A DNA stretch of 47,912 bases from DATFLL01 sp035267785 (lineage in GTDB: Bacteria > Pseudomonadota > Gammaproteobacteria > DATFLL01). Below are positions 33,629 through 41,757 of this stretch, one piece after another. Position 1 is the stretch's first letter, and each line of letters opens with the position of its first letter. The stretch spans positions 1 to 47,912 of the forward strand of contig DATFLL010000022.1 in assembly GCA_035267785.1 (NCBI GenBank), read 5' to 3'. The notes under the pieces are model-generated. The model did no database searches. It was not told the DNA's origin and saw only the letters and a list, made by a program, of their open reading frames with translations. The translations under genes and the position numbers were made by a program.

Positions 33629-35152
33629 CTATAGGCCCTGGACCGGCCAGCGCGCGACCTTGCCCGTGCCGGTATCGACGGTCACGATGCGATCGGCATT
33701 GGTGTCGGCCACCAGCAGCGTGTGTGGGTCGAGCACGGCCAGCCCGCCCGGCTGCGCCAGGCCCTTGGTCAGGGTCGTGACTTCGTTGCTCTCCAGATCG
33801 AGTACGCGGATGGCGTTGTTGAAGGTGTCCGCGATATACAGCCGGCCTTTCAGCCAGGCGATCCCCTGGTCGTGCTGCAACAGCGCCCCGTGCGCAGCGC
33901 CGTCCTTGAAGCCGAACTTGAACAGGCCCTGGCCGATGAGCGTTTCCACCTCGCCGGTATCCAGGCCAATGCGCCGCACCGCGGAGGCTTCCGGGTCGGC
34001 GACGTAGAGCTGACCGTCGTGATAGGCCAGGCCGCTGCTCTGGGCGAAGCTCGCCCGGCCGAGCAGACCGTCGGCGATGCCCTCGGTGCCGCTGCCGGCG
34101 AACGGCCCGACGCGATCCTTGTCGAGATCCAGGCGCCAGATCTGATGGACGCCGGCCATGGCGATGTACAGGCTGTCGCCTTCGACCTGCAGCCCCCACG
34201 GCGAGCTCAGTCCCACGCTGCGCGCGGGGTGATAGTCGACCACGCCGAAGCCTTTCTTGCCGTTGCCGGCGATGGTGCGCACCTTGCCCGAGGGCAGCGC
34301 CACCGCGCGAATGAGCGAATTTCCAGTATCGGCCACGTATAAGGTATTGCCGTCGAACGCCAGGCCCTGCGGCCCGTCGAACTCGGCCTTGTCCGGCGCA
34401 CCGTCGCGGTCGCCGCGCTTGCCGTCGCCGATGACTCTGAGTACCTTGCCCTCACGGCTGGTCAGGAGCACGCGGTTGTGGCCCGAGTCCGCGATCGCCA
34501 CGTACTTGTCGCTCACCGCGACCTTGCCCGGCTGCAGCAGCCCGCCCTTCTTGTGCGCCATGGGCTTGAGCGGCAGCGGCTTGTCGCTCAGGGTCCCCGC
34601 CTTACGCCCCGCGGCCAGGGTCTTGATCACGCCCTGGCGGATCTCCGCGTATTTGCCCTCGCCCACGTAGACGTTGACCACCTTGCCGTCAGGCCCGAGC
34701 AGGACCTGTGTCGGCCAGGCGAACACATGGTAGTGATTCCACAGCACCATCCCCTTGTCCGTCACGATGGGGTGGCGAATGTCGTAGCGCTGGATGAAGC
34801 CCTCGATGTTGCCCGTCTGCTGCGAGGCGGTGAACTTCGGCGAGTTGACGCCGATAATGAGCAGGCGCTTGCCGAACTCCTTTTCCAGTTTGTCCGTCTC
34901 GGGCAGCACGTGGATGCAGTTAATGCAGCCGGGCGTGAAGAAATCGAGAAGGACGACATGGCCGCGCAGATCCTTCGCGGTCAACGGCCGCTCGACGTTC
35001 AGCCACGGCGCGTCCTTGGGCAGCGGCGGCTCGGCCGCATCGGCCGGGTCGCTGGTCGACAGGCTGACCACCGCCGCGATCGCGACGATGAGCGCCGCCG
35101 CCACCAGGAGCAGCGCGAGGCGCGCGGGGGTGACGAGAGAGGATTTGGGCAT
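33629..35152 (-). CDS. Thioredoxin-like domain fused to NHL repeats (NHLRC2-like)
   Basis: The 507-residue protein has an N-terminal membrane anchor (about 10-32). A thioredoxin-fold domain (about 55-170) holds the redox pair Cys76-Ile-Asn-Cys79 in FFTPGCINC, and the cis-Pro loop is FAWPTQVLL. A six-bladed-type NHL beta-propeller (about 200-505) follows with repeats such as VAIADSGHNRVL, LYVADTGNSLIRA and LYIADTFNNAIRV. The arrangement matches bacterial NHLRC2-like proteins, whose activity is not well defined. Exported location and the neighbouring cytochrome c suggest periplasmic thiol redox chemistry. The start ATG at 35152 has AGGA 8 bases upstream; the TTG at 35158 is too close to it. Confidence 0.9.
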   Translation of the reverse strand: MPKSSLVTPARLALLLVAAALIVAIAAVVSLSTSDPADAAEPPLPKDAPWLNVERPLTAKDLRGHVVLLDFFTPGCINCIHVLPETDKLEKEFGKRLLIIGVNSPKFTASQQTGNIEGFIQRYDIRHPIVTDKGMVLWNHYHVFAWPTQVLLGPDGKVVNVYVGEGKYAEIRQGVIKTLAAGRKAGTLSDKPLPLKPMAHKKGGLLQPGKVAVSDKYVAIADSGHNRVLLTSREGKVLRVIGDGKRGDRDGAPDKAEFDGPQGLAFDGNTLYVADTGNSLIRAVALPSGKVRTIAGNGKKGFGVVDYHPARSVGLSSPWGLQVEGDSLYIAMAGVHQIWRLDLDKDRVGPFAGSGTEGIADGLLGRASFAQSSGLAYHDGQLYVADPEASAVRRIGLDTGEVETLIGQGLFKFGFKDGAAHGALLQHDQGIAWLKGRLYIADTFNNAIRVLDLESNEVTTLTKGLAQPGGLAVLDPHTLLVADTNADRIVTVDTGTGKVARWPVQGL

Positions 35153-35384
35153 AGACAATATCCTTGGGTGGCGGGTCCATTAGTCTAGACGTTTTGACCA
35201 AGTCCTGGCCGTGCCCGTTCCCGGGGTTTGAAGGGCCGCGCCGCATCTGACCCGCCCGACCAATGCGTGGTCCGGGCAGCGCTCGGCCAGGCTGGACCAG
35301 CGCGAGGAATAGAGGCAATATCTTAAGCGTAGGTCACTAACCATATTACCGTTTCTAAATAACAACCACATAGGGAGATCCTCA

Positions 35385-35714
35385 ATGAAAACGGTTGGGT
35401 TGGTTGCTTTGATGTTGGGATTTTTGGTCGGCTGCGCTTCCAACGGGGGCGGCTCGCTTGAGCCCGGTGGCTACTACGTAACGAGCTACGATGCTGCAGG
35501 TGCGAAAGCCGGGGGGCCGGCTCGAATCGATATCCCTTACAACGACCCGAATTTTGCCATCGGTGCGATGTGCACCAACGAAGACGCGGTGCGCGTATTG
35601 ATTACCCGGCCCAATGGCCAGACGGCCGCGGCGTTCAAGTGTGTGCGGGAGACCCGCAAAGTCGGGGGCGTTAGTACCACCGAAGTGCGCCCTGTCAGAA
35701 TTAAGAGCGAATAA
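35385..35714 (+). CDS. Small outer-membrane-type lipoprotein
   Basis: The 109-residue protein has a lipoprotein signal: MKTVGLVALMLGFLVGC with lipid-modified Cys17, then ASN at +2 to +4, which does not show the inner-membrane retention Asp. The mature part has two more cysteines (Cys63 and Cys86), possibly a disulfide. Its strand-rich sequence ends in TEVRPVRIKSE. No family was recognised. GGGAG lies 7 bases before the ATG. It is a single gene facing away from the thioredoxin-NHL gene, with an AT-rich upstream patch (35316-35370) likely to hold its promoter. Confidence 0.8.
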   Translation: MKTVGLVALMLGFLVGCASNGGGSLEPGGYYVTSYDAAGAKAGGPARIDIPYNDPNFAIGAMCTNEDAVRVLITRPNGQTAAAFKCVRETRKVGGVSTTEVRPVRIKSE

Positions 35715-35739
35715 TCCCGGCTCTGGTGCGCTCGGTGCG

Positions 35740-35766
35740 GGATGCGTTGACGGACGAACCGCATCC
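35740..35766. repeat. Dispersed palindromic (REP-like) element, copy 1
   Basis: GGATGCG ... CGCATCC inverted repeat around a TTGACGGACGAAC loop, just after the lipoprotein gene. Its sequence matches the reverse complement of the element at 35978-36002 with about three differences. It may also act as a 3'-end stabiliser for the lipoprotein transcript; no T-tract follows. Confidence 0.55.
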
Positions 35767-35977
35767 TAAGGGTTCTGGGAACCCCTGCTCCGCGACGACC
35801 GCGATTACGAGCGATACGTTGACTATATTCACTGAAACCCGGTGAAACATGGTTGGGCAGTGGGGCCTTCCCAGCGGCCGTACTCACACCTTCGGCGATT
35901 CGTGGACGCGGCCATCTACCCGCCAGACTGGGCAGGCGGGGCTGATGTGGTGCTATCGGCTGCCGAATGACGCGAAT

Positions 35978-36002
35978 GATGCGGTTCGTTCCTCACCGCA
36001 TC
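35978..36002. repeat. Dispersed palindromic (REP-like) element, copy 2 in opposite orientation
   Basis: GATGCGGT (35978-35985) and ACCGCATC (35995-36002) form a perfect 8-bp stem with a 9-base loop, ending at the stop codon of the TPR gene. Together with copy 1 it brackets about 210 bases of non-coding DNA in a head-to-head arrangement, as in paired REP elements. Confidence 0.55.
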
Positions 36003-36320
36003 CTACCGATTCTTCTCCAACCGCTTCTTGAACACCCCCATTTCCTTGGCCGCCTGGATGTCTCCCTTCTCCTGGGCGACGCGGATGCCCTCGCCGTAGG
36101 CCTCGATGGCCGCGGCCGTGTCGCCCTTCTCGGCCAGCGCCTTGCCGTAGAGTTTCCACGCGGCGGAATAGCGCCCGTCGTGGTCGAGCGCGGCACGCAG
36201 GTGCTTGGCGGCCTTCTCCGGCTGGCCGTCGTTCAGGTAGGCCTGGCCGAGGCCGTAACGCAGCATGGCGTTGTCCTGGCCGTCGGCGAGCATCTTTTCG
36301 AAGTTGTCGATTATGGACAT
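36003..36320 (-). CDS. Small TPR-repeat protein
   Basis: The 105-residue soluble protein consists of about two to three tetratricopeptide helix pairs (AMLRYGLGQAYLNDGQPEKA, AAWKLYGKALAEKGDTAAAI). No signal peptide or other domain is present, so a protein-protein adaptor role is likely, with partner unknown. It starts 357 bases from the methyltransferase gene, beyond two repeat copies, so it probably has its own promoter. A REP-like hairpin lies directly after its stop. Confidence 0.85.
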   Translation of the reverse strand: MSIIDNFEKMLADGQDNAMLRYGLGQAYLNDGQPEKAAKHLRAALDHDGRYSAAWKLYGKALAEKGDTAAAIEAYGEGIRVAQEKGDIQAAKEMGVFKKRLEKNR

Positions 36321-36358
36321 AAATCAAGTCGGCAGTTGTCAGAAAGAAAAAGACAGTA

Positions 36359-36440
36359 AACCACAGAGACACAGAGAGCACAGAGTTAGTTCAATAGTAA
36401 TTCTCCGTATGCGCTCCGTGCCTCGGTGTCCTCTGTGGTT
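36359..36440. repeat. CCACAGAG-type long palindromic repeat, copy 1
   Basis: The element starts AACCACAGAGACACAGAG and ends GGTGTCCTCTGTGGTT, so its ends are inverted repeats that fold into a long imperfect hairpin of 82 bases. It is about 11 bases longer than copy 2, with extra sequence near its right arm. Similar repeats are scattered in many bacterial genomes as non-autonomous elements; no ORF lies inside. Confidence 0.75.
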
Positions 36441-36492
36441 CAATTCCCGGTAATGAGTTAATCATCCCGTCAACAGCAAACGCAAGAAAGTT

Positions 36493-36563
36493 AACCACAG
36501 AGACACAGAGGGCACAGAGTTAATTGAATAGCAATTCTCCGTGTCTCGGTGTCCTCTGTGGTT
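36493..36563. repeat. CCACAGAG-type long palindromic repeat, copy 2
   Basis: A 71-base element in the same orientation as copy 1 and nearly identical outside one internal gap. The terminal inverted repeats are CCACAGAG (36495-36502) and CTCTGTGG (36554-36561). TTAA sits outside the left end and TTTTAA outside the right, a possible but unproven target duplication. Confidence 0.75.
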
Positions 36564-36677
36564 TTAACGACTGTTACCGGTAGAACCCAACACACCGAAG
36601 TCTTCAGCCACCAGGCAACGAAGGGGCATTTTCATTCTTGTTGCCGTCTGCAAACTGCCGACCGACCACTTCGTTGC

Positions 36678-37262
36678 TTAGACCTTCTGAGCAACGAGCA
36701 TGGCCTGGTCCCGGAAGCCCTGCGTGAGCTTCCCGATCCGCGCCTCTTCACGGTAGACGACCAGGCTGAGATCGGCGAACAGGTGCAGCAGCTCGTTGCG
36801 CTCTAGGCGGAAGGCCGGGTTGCCGGGGCCGGTGTCGGTGACACGCGCGCGGGTGAAGGTCTGGTAGAACAGCAGGCCGCCGGGGCGAAGCGCCGCGCTG
36901 ATGGCCGGGCACAGGGAGCGTTCGAGAAAGTGAGCGACCACTATCACATCGAAGCTCGCGGGCAGTGGCGGCTCGGCGACGACGTCGCGCACCGTGCCCT
37001 GCAGCGACAGGCCTTGCTCGGCGGCGTCGGCGTTGAGCCGGTCGATGGCCACGGGCGAGAGGTCCCAGGCCTCGACGGTGAGACCCCGCTCGGCCAGCAG
37101 CAGCGCGTTGCTGCCCAGACCGCAGGCCATGTCCAGGGCTCGGCCCCGCTCGGGCAGCAAATGAGCGTTCCCGGCGAGCACCACGGCGGGCGCACCGCGC
37201 CCGCCGGCGTCGCGGTAGCGGGCGTCCCATTTGGCGCGCATGTCATCGGACATCGTGACCAT
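36678..37262 (-). CDS. Class I SAM-dependent methyltransferase, TehB-like
   Basis: The 194-residue protein has an N-terminal WDARYRD motif seen in TehB/thiopurine-type methyltransferases. SAM motif I is ALDMACGLGSNALLLAERG, motif II ends in VEAWDLSP, and an acidic post-motif region precedes FDVIVVAHFLERSL. C-terminal strands hold GGLLFYQTF. The substrate is likely a small molecule or metalloid, but is not identifiable. The start ATG at 37262 has GAGGA 8 bases upstream. It begins 12 bases after trkH, so it is probably the last gene of the long potassium/ntr operon. Confidence 0.88.
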   Translation of the reverse strand: MVTMSDDMRAKWDARYRDAGGRGAPAVVLAGNAHLLPERGRALDMACGLGSNALLLAERGLTVEAWDLSPVAIDRLNADAAEQGLSLQGTVRDVVAEPPLPASFDVIVVAHFLERSLCPAISAALRPGGLLFYQTFTRARVTDTGPGNPAFRLERNELLHLFADLSLVVYREEARIGKLTQGFRDQAMLVAQKV

Positions 37263-37274
37263 CACAGTATTCCT

Positions 37275-38720
37275 CTAGCGCCGCCAGAACGAGGGCGAGA
37301 TCAGCACCAGCAGGGTGAAGATCTCCAGGCGTCCCATCAGCATCGCCACGGCGAGCAGCCATTTGGCCCACGGCGCGATCGACTGGAAGTTGGCCGAGAC
37401 CTGGCCCAGCCCCGGGCCCATGTTGTTCATGCAGGTGGCCACCGCCGAGAAGGCCGTTACCTGGTCCATGCCGCCGGCCATGAGGGCGAGCATGAACAGA
37501 ACATACATACCAATATAGATCGCAAAGAAGCCCCATACCGCATCGATGATGCGCCCCGAGACCACCCGCCCGCCGACCTTGAGCGGGCGCACCATGGTCG
37601 GGTGGACCAGGCGCACCAGGTCGGTCCGCCACTGCTTGAAGATGATGAGCAGGCGGATGACCTTCATGCCGCCGGCCGTGGAGCCCGCGCAGCCGCCCAT
37701 AAAGCTGCTGATCAGCAGCAACACCGGCACGAACGCCGGCCACTTGGAAAAGTCCTCGGTGGTGAAGCCGGTACTGGTGATCACGGAAATCGTCTGGAAG
37801 GCGCTGTAGCGCAGGGCCGTCAGTGGGTCCTCGTGGCGGTGTTTGAGCACCAGTTCGACCATGATCACCGCGGTCACCGCCGCGACCACCAGCACGAAGG
37901 TGCGCACCTCCGCATCGCGCCAGTAGGCCAGCGGGCTTCGCCCGCGCAGCGCCAGGTAATGCACGCTGAAGTTCATGGCGCCGAGCAGCATGAACACGTC
38001 CGCGATGGCGTCGATGTTGGCGTTGTGGAAGTAGCCCATGCTGGCGTCGTGGGTGGAAAAGCCGCCGCTGGACAGGGTCGAGAAGCTGTGGCCGATGGCG
38101 TCGAACCAGGACATGCCCGCCGCCCAGTAGCCGACGGCGCAGGCCGCGGTCAGCCCGGCGTAGATGAGCCAGAAGGTGCGCGCGCTGTGGGTGATGCGCG
38201 GAGTGAGTTTCTCGTCCTTCATCGGCCCGGGCGTCTCGGCGCGGTAGAGCTGCATGCCGCCGACGCCCAGCATGGGCAGGATGGCCACGGCGAGCACGAT
38301 GATGCCCATGCCGCCGAGCCACTGGATCTGCTGACGGTAATACAGGATCGAGGGCGGCAGCTTGTCCAGGCCGGTAATGACCGTCGCGCCGGTGGTGGTA
38401 AAGCCCGAGACCGCCTCGAAGAAGGCGTCGGTATAGCTCAGGTGCGGCCCGAACAGCAGCGGCAGCGCGCTCAGACCGCAGAACACCACCCAGAACATCG
38501 CGACCACGAAAAAGCCGTCGCGGGTACGAAGCTCGCGCCGGTAGTTCTTCACCGGCAGCCACAGGACCAGACCGATGACCAGAGTGAGCGCCATGCTGGC
38601 GAGGAAGTGCTTGAGTTCGCCGTCATGGTAGCCGATGGATACCGCGATCGGCGGGATCAGGGTCACGCTGAACAGGATCAGGAACAGGCCGAGAATGCGT
38701 TGAATCAGCGCCAGTTGCAT
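37275..38720 (-). CDS. trkH: Potassium uptake protein TrkH (paralogue 1)
   Basis: The 481-residue K+-conducting subunit has four M1-P-M2 repeats and all four selectivity-filter loops: SGFTTTGATV, SSGGFSTHD, TSTGFTTED and CMNNMGPGLG. The intramembrane loop of the third repeat is SSFMGGCAGSTAGGMKV. It works with the TrkA peripheral subunit, which gates it by NAD(H)/nucleotide binding. It lies 28 bases downstream of a second trkH (38749-40203), with which it shares the same architecture but differs across the periplasmic loops. The gene order trkA-trkH-trkH on one strand makes co-expression likely. Confidence 0.95.
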   Translation of the reverse strand: MQLALIQRILGLFLILFSVTLIPPIAVSIGYHDGELKHFLASMALTLVIGLVLWLPVKNYRRELRTRDGFFVVAMFWVVFCGLSALPLLFGPHLSYTDAFFEAVSGFTTTGATVITGLDKLPPSILYYRQQIQWLGGMGIIVLAVAILPMLGVGGMQLYRAETPGPMKDEKLTPRITHSARTFWLIYAGLTAACAVGYWAAGMSWFDAIGHSFSTLSSGGFSTHDASMGYFHNANIDAIADVFMLLGAMNFSVHYLALRGRSPLAYWRDAEVRTFVLVVAAVTAVIMVELVLKHRHEDPLTALRYSAFQTISVITSTGFTTEDFSKWPAFVPVLLLISSFMGGCAGSTAGGMKVIRLLIIFKQWRTDLVRLVHPTMVRPLKVGGRVVSGRIIDAVWGFFAIYIGMYVLFMLALMAGGMDQVTAFSAVATCMNNMGPGLGQVSANFQSIAPWAKWLLAVAMLMGRLEIFTLLVLISPSFWRR

Positions 38721-38748
38721 CGAGCCGCTTCCGCCGTCCTCTTACGTG

Positions 38749-40203
38749 TCAGCGCCGCCAGAACGCGGGCGTGAGCAGCACGAGCAGGGTGAATATCTCC
38801 AGGCGCCCCAGCAGCATTGCCACCGTGAGCACCCACTTGGCCGTGTCGCTGATGGCCGCGTAATTCGCGCCTACGGCCCCCAGGCCCGGACCGAGGTTAT
38901 TCATGCAGGCGGCCACGGCAGAAAAGGCCGTAATCTGATCCTCGCCGGTGAACATCAGCACCAGCAGGAAGAGGCTGAACACCGCCACATACGCGGCGAA
39001 AAAGCCCCAGACCGAATCGATGACGCTGTTGGGCAGTGTCTTCTGTCCGACCTTGATGGGGATGACCGCGTTGGGATGGATGACGCGCATGACCTCGCGC
39101 CGCCCCTGTTTGATCAGCAGCAAAAAACGAATGACCTTCATGCCGCCCGCGGTCGAGCCGGCGCATCCGCCGACGAAGCTGCTGAACAAAAGCAGGACCG
39201 GCAAAAAACTCGGCCAGGTGTGATAGGCGTGCGTGGTGAAACCGGTGGTCGTGCCGATGGACACGGCCTGAAAGACACCCTGCATTACCGTCTCGCCCGG
39301 TTCCTCGAACACGCCCGTGGCATAGAGGTAAACGACTGCGATGGCCGCCACACTGCCGATGACGATCAGGTAGGTCTTGAGCTCGGCGTCGGCAAAGTAA
39401 TGGCCGATGCGCCGCGAGCGCCAGGCCAGAAAGTGCAGGCTGAAATTCACACCCGAGGCGAGCATGAAGACGATCGCCACGGCCTCGACCAGCGGTTGGC
39501 CGACGTAGTAGCCCATGTTGGCATCGTGCGTGGAGAAGCCGCCGATGGCGACCGTGGAGAAGGCGTGGCCGATGGCGTCGAAACCGTTCATGCCGGCGAC
39601 CCAGTAGGCCAGCGCGCAGGCGACGGTCAGCGCGAGGTAGACGTACCACAGTGCTTTGGCCGTCTCGGCGATGCGCGGCGTGAGCTTGGTCTCCTTCATC
39701 GGGCCGGGCGTCTCGGCGCGGTAGAGCTGCATGCCGCCGATGCCGAGCATGGGCATGATGGCCACGGCCAGCACCACGATACCCATGCCGCCCAGCCATT
39801 GCAGCTGCTGGCGGTAGAACAGGATCGCGTGGGGCAGGGCGTCGATGTTGAACAGCACCGTCGCGCCCGTGGTGGTCAGGCCCGATATGGACTCGAACAC
39901 CGCATCGGTAAAGGCCATGTGCGGGTGTTCGGCCAGCATCAGCGGCAGCGCGCCGAACACGCCGAGTACGGCCCAGAACATCACGACCACCACGAAGCCG
40001 TCGCGCAGCCGGATATCGGCCCGCCGGCCGCGCACGGGCAACCAGGCGGTAAGTCCCGTGAGCAGGGTCACGCCGAAGGCGAGCAGGAACGGATGGATCG
40101 CGCCGTCGCCGTAGATCAGCCCGACCAGCACGGGCGGCAGCATGCTCACGCTGAAGACCATGAGCAACAGACCGAGGATGCGCTGAATGGCCGCTACCTG
40201 CAT
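38749..40203 (-). CDS. trkH: Potassium uptake protein TrkH (paralogue 2)
   Basis: The 484-residue protein is a tandem paralogue of the following gene, with the same four-repeat layout and filters SGLTTTGATV, AIGGFSTHD, TTTGFTTHAY and CMNNLGPGLG. It is nearer to trkA, with an 81-base gap. Differences at filter-flanking positions (Leu for Met in the fourth loop, Ile for Ser in the second) suggest altered ion affinity or regulation, not loss of function. The pair probably arose by duplication within the operon. Confidence 0.95.
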   Translation of the reverse strand: MQVAAIQRILGLLLMVFSVSMLPPVLVGLIYGDGAIHPFLLAFGVTLLTGLTAWLPVRGRRADIRLRDGFVVVVMFWAVLGVFGALPLMLAEHPHMAFTDAVFESISGLTTTGATVLFNIDALPHAILFYRQQLQWLGGMGIVVLAVAIMPMLGIGGMQLYRAETPGPMKETKLTPRIAETAKALWYVYLALTVACALAYWVAGMNGFDAIGHAFSTVAIGGFSTHDANMGYYVGQPLVEAVAIVFMLASGVNFSLHFLAWRSRRIGHYFADAELKTYLIVIGSVAAIAVVYLYATGVFEEPGETVMQGVFQAVSIGTTTGFTTHAYHTWPSFLPVLLLFSSFVGGCAGSTAGGMKVIRFLLLIKQGRREVMRVIHPNAVIPIKVGQKTLPNSVIDSVWGFFAAYVAVFSLFLLVLMFTGEDQITAFSAVAACMNNLGPGLGAVGANYAAISDTAKWVLTVAMLLGRLEIFTLLVLLTPAFWRR

Positions 40204-40284
40204 GTTATCTCCCGCCGGGACGCCCGCCGCCCGCGGTACGCCGCGGCGTCGGGGATACGGACTCGCCCCACCTTGCCGCCGGCC

Positions 40285-41658
40285 TCAGATGAACGTGAAT
40301 CCGACCTGGAAGAGACGTTCGACCTCGCCGATCCGCCGCTTGTCAACCAGGAACAGGATGACGTGGTCCTCGGCCTCGATCACGGTGTCGTGGTGCGCGA
40401 TCACTACGTCGTTGCCGCGTACGATCGCGCCGATGGTCGTGCCTTGCGGCAGCTTGAGGTCTTCGATGGCGCGCCCGACCACCTTCGAGGAGTTGGCATC
40501 GCCGTGGGCCACGGCCTCGATGGCCTCGGCCGCTCCGCGGCGCAGCGAATGGACCCGCACCACATCGCCCCGGCGCACGTGGGTGAGCAGGCTGCCGATG
40601 GTGGCCTGCTGCGGCGAGATGGCGATGTCGATGTCGCCGCTCTCGACGAGGTCGACGTAAGAGGCGCGGTTGATCAGGGCCATGACCTTGCGTGCGCCCA
40701 GGCGCTTGGCGAGCATCGCCGAGAGGATGTTGGCCTCGTCATCGTTGGTCAGCGCGCAGTACACGTCGGTGTTCTCGATGTTCTCCTCGAGCAGCAGCTC
40801 CTCGTCGGCGGCGTCGCCCTGGAGGACGATGGTCTTGTCCAGCTCCTGCGAGATGCTCGTGGTGCGCGTCGGATTGTGATCGATGATCTTGACCTGGTAT
40901 GTGTTCTCCAGGGCGCGGGCCAGGCGCCGACCGATGTTGCCGCCGCCGGCGATGATGATACGTTTGTTGGGTTTATCGACCTTGCGCAGCTCGCTCATCA
41001 CCGCACGAATGTTCTTGCGCGCGGCGATGAAGAACACCTCGTCGTCGGCCTCGATGACCGTCTCGCCCGTGGGCATGATGGCGCTGCCGCGGCGGTAGAT
41101 CGCCGCCACGCGCGTCTGGATGCCCGGCATGTGATCGCGCAGGGCGCGCAGCGCGTGACCGACCAGCATCCCCCCGTAATAGGCGCGAACGCCGACCAGC
41201 TGCACCTGGCCGTCGGCGAAGTCGAGCACCTGCAGTGCGCCGGGGTGCTCGATCAGGCGCTGGATGTAGTCGGTGACGAGCTGCTCGGGACTGATGATGA
41301 CGTCCACCGGCAGCGCCTCGGGCGAGAACAGCTCGGGGTGAATAAGATATTCCTGGGAGCGCACGCGGGCGATCTTGGTCGGGGTGCGAAACACGGTGTA
41401 GGCCACCTGACAGCCAACCATATTGGTCTCGTCGCTGTTGGTCACCGCGATGAGCATGTCGGCGTCCTCGCCCCCGGCCCGGCGCAGCACCTCCGGGTGG
41501 GATGCCTCGCCGCAGACGGTGCGGATATCGAGCCGGTCCTTCAGCGAGCGCAGGCGCTGCTCCTCGTTGTCGACCATCGTGATGTCGTTGGCCTCGTTGG
41601 ACAGGTGATCGGCCAGGGACGAGCCGACCTGGCCGGCGCCGAGGATGATGATTTTCAT
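40285..41658 (-). CDS. trkA: Trk potassium transporter regulatory subunit TrkA
   Basis: The 457-residue peripheral membrane protein holds two RCK units. Each has a Rossmann nucleotide-binding domain (IIILGAGQVGSSLADHLS at residue 3 and IIIAGGGNIGRRLARALE near residue 235) and a TrkA_C domain. Conserved acidic dinucleotide-binding residues follow (TMVDNE and KIIDHN). It binds NAD(H)/ATP and opens TrkH. It is in an operon with ntrX 98 bases upstream and two trkH genes downstream. Confidence 0.96.
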   Translation of the reverse strand: MKIIILGAGQVGSSLADHLSNEANDITMVDNEEQRLRSLKDRLDIRTVCGEASHPEVLRRAGGEDADMLIAVTNSDETNMVGCQVAYTVFRTPTKIARVRSQEYLIHPELFSPEALPVDVIISPEQLVTDYIQRLIEHPGALQVLDFADGQVQLVGVRAYYGGMLVGHALRALRDHMPGIQTRVAAIYRRGSAIMPTGETVIEADDEVFFIAARKNIRAVMSELRKVDKPNKRIIIAGGGNIGRRLARALENTYQVKIIDHNPTRTTSISQELDKTIVLQGDAADEELLLEENIENTDVYCALTNDDEANILSAMLAKRLGARKVMALINRASYVDLVESGDIDIAISPQQATIGSLLTHVRRGDVVRVHSLRRGAAEAIEAVAHGDANSSKVVGRAIEDLKLPQGTTIGAIVRGNDVVIAHHDTVIEAEDHVILFLVDKRRIGEVERLFQVGFTFI

Positions 41659-41757
41659 AAGGCGGAAATCCGATAGCCGCGCGTGGGACGGATGATAGCA
41701 AAAGCCCGGCGCAGCGTCGCCGCCGGCGCGGCGGGGAGCGCCGGGCGCACGGGAGCG

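Larger units (their letters stand above)
36321..36677. other. Intergenic region carrying two dispersed repeats
   Basis: No gene was found. Two copies of a CCACAGAG-type palindromic repeat occupy about half of it; the remainder is AT-richer than the flanking genes and shows no clear feature. Confidence 0.5.

Noticed and set aside
35316..35375. Sigma-70 promoter for the small lipoprotein
   Set aside because: An AT-rich patch is present, but no -35/-10 pair with acceptable spacing could be matched.
36359..36563. CRISPR array
   Set aside because: Only two copies, palindromic at long range, with no regular spacers or cas genes.
38746..41676. 976-codon plus-strand ORF across trkH and trkA
   Set aside because: His/Asp/Gln-rich mirror translation of three well-supported minus-strand genes.
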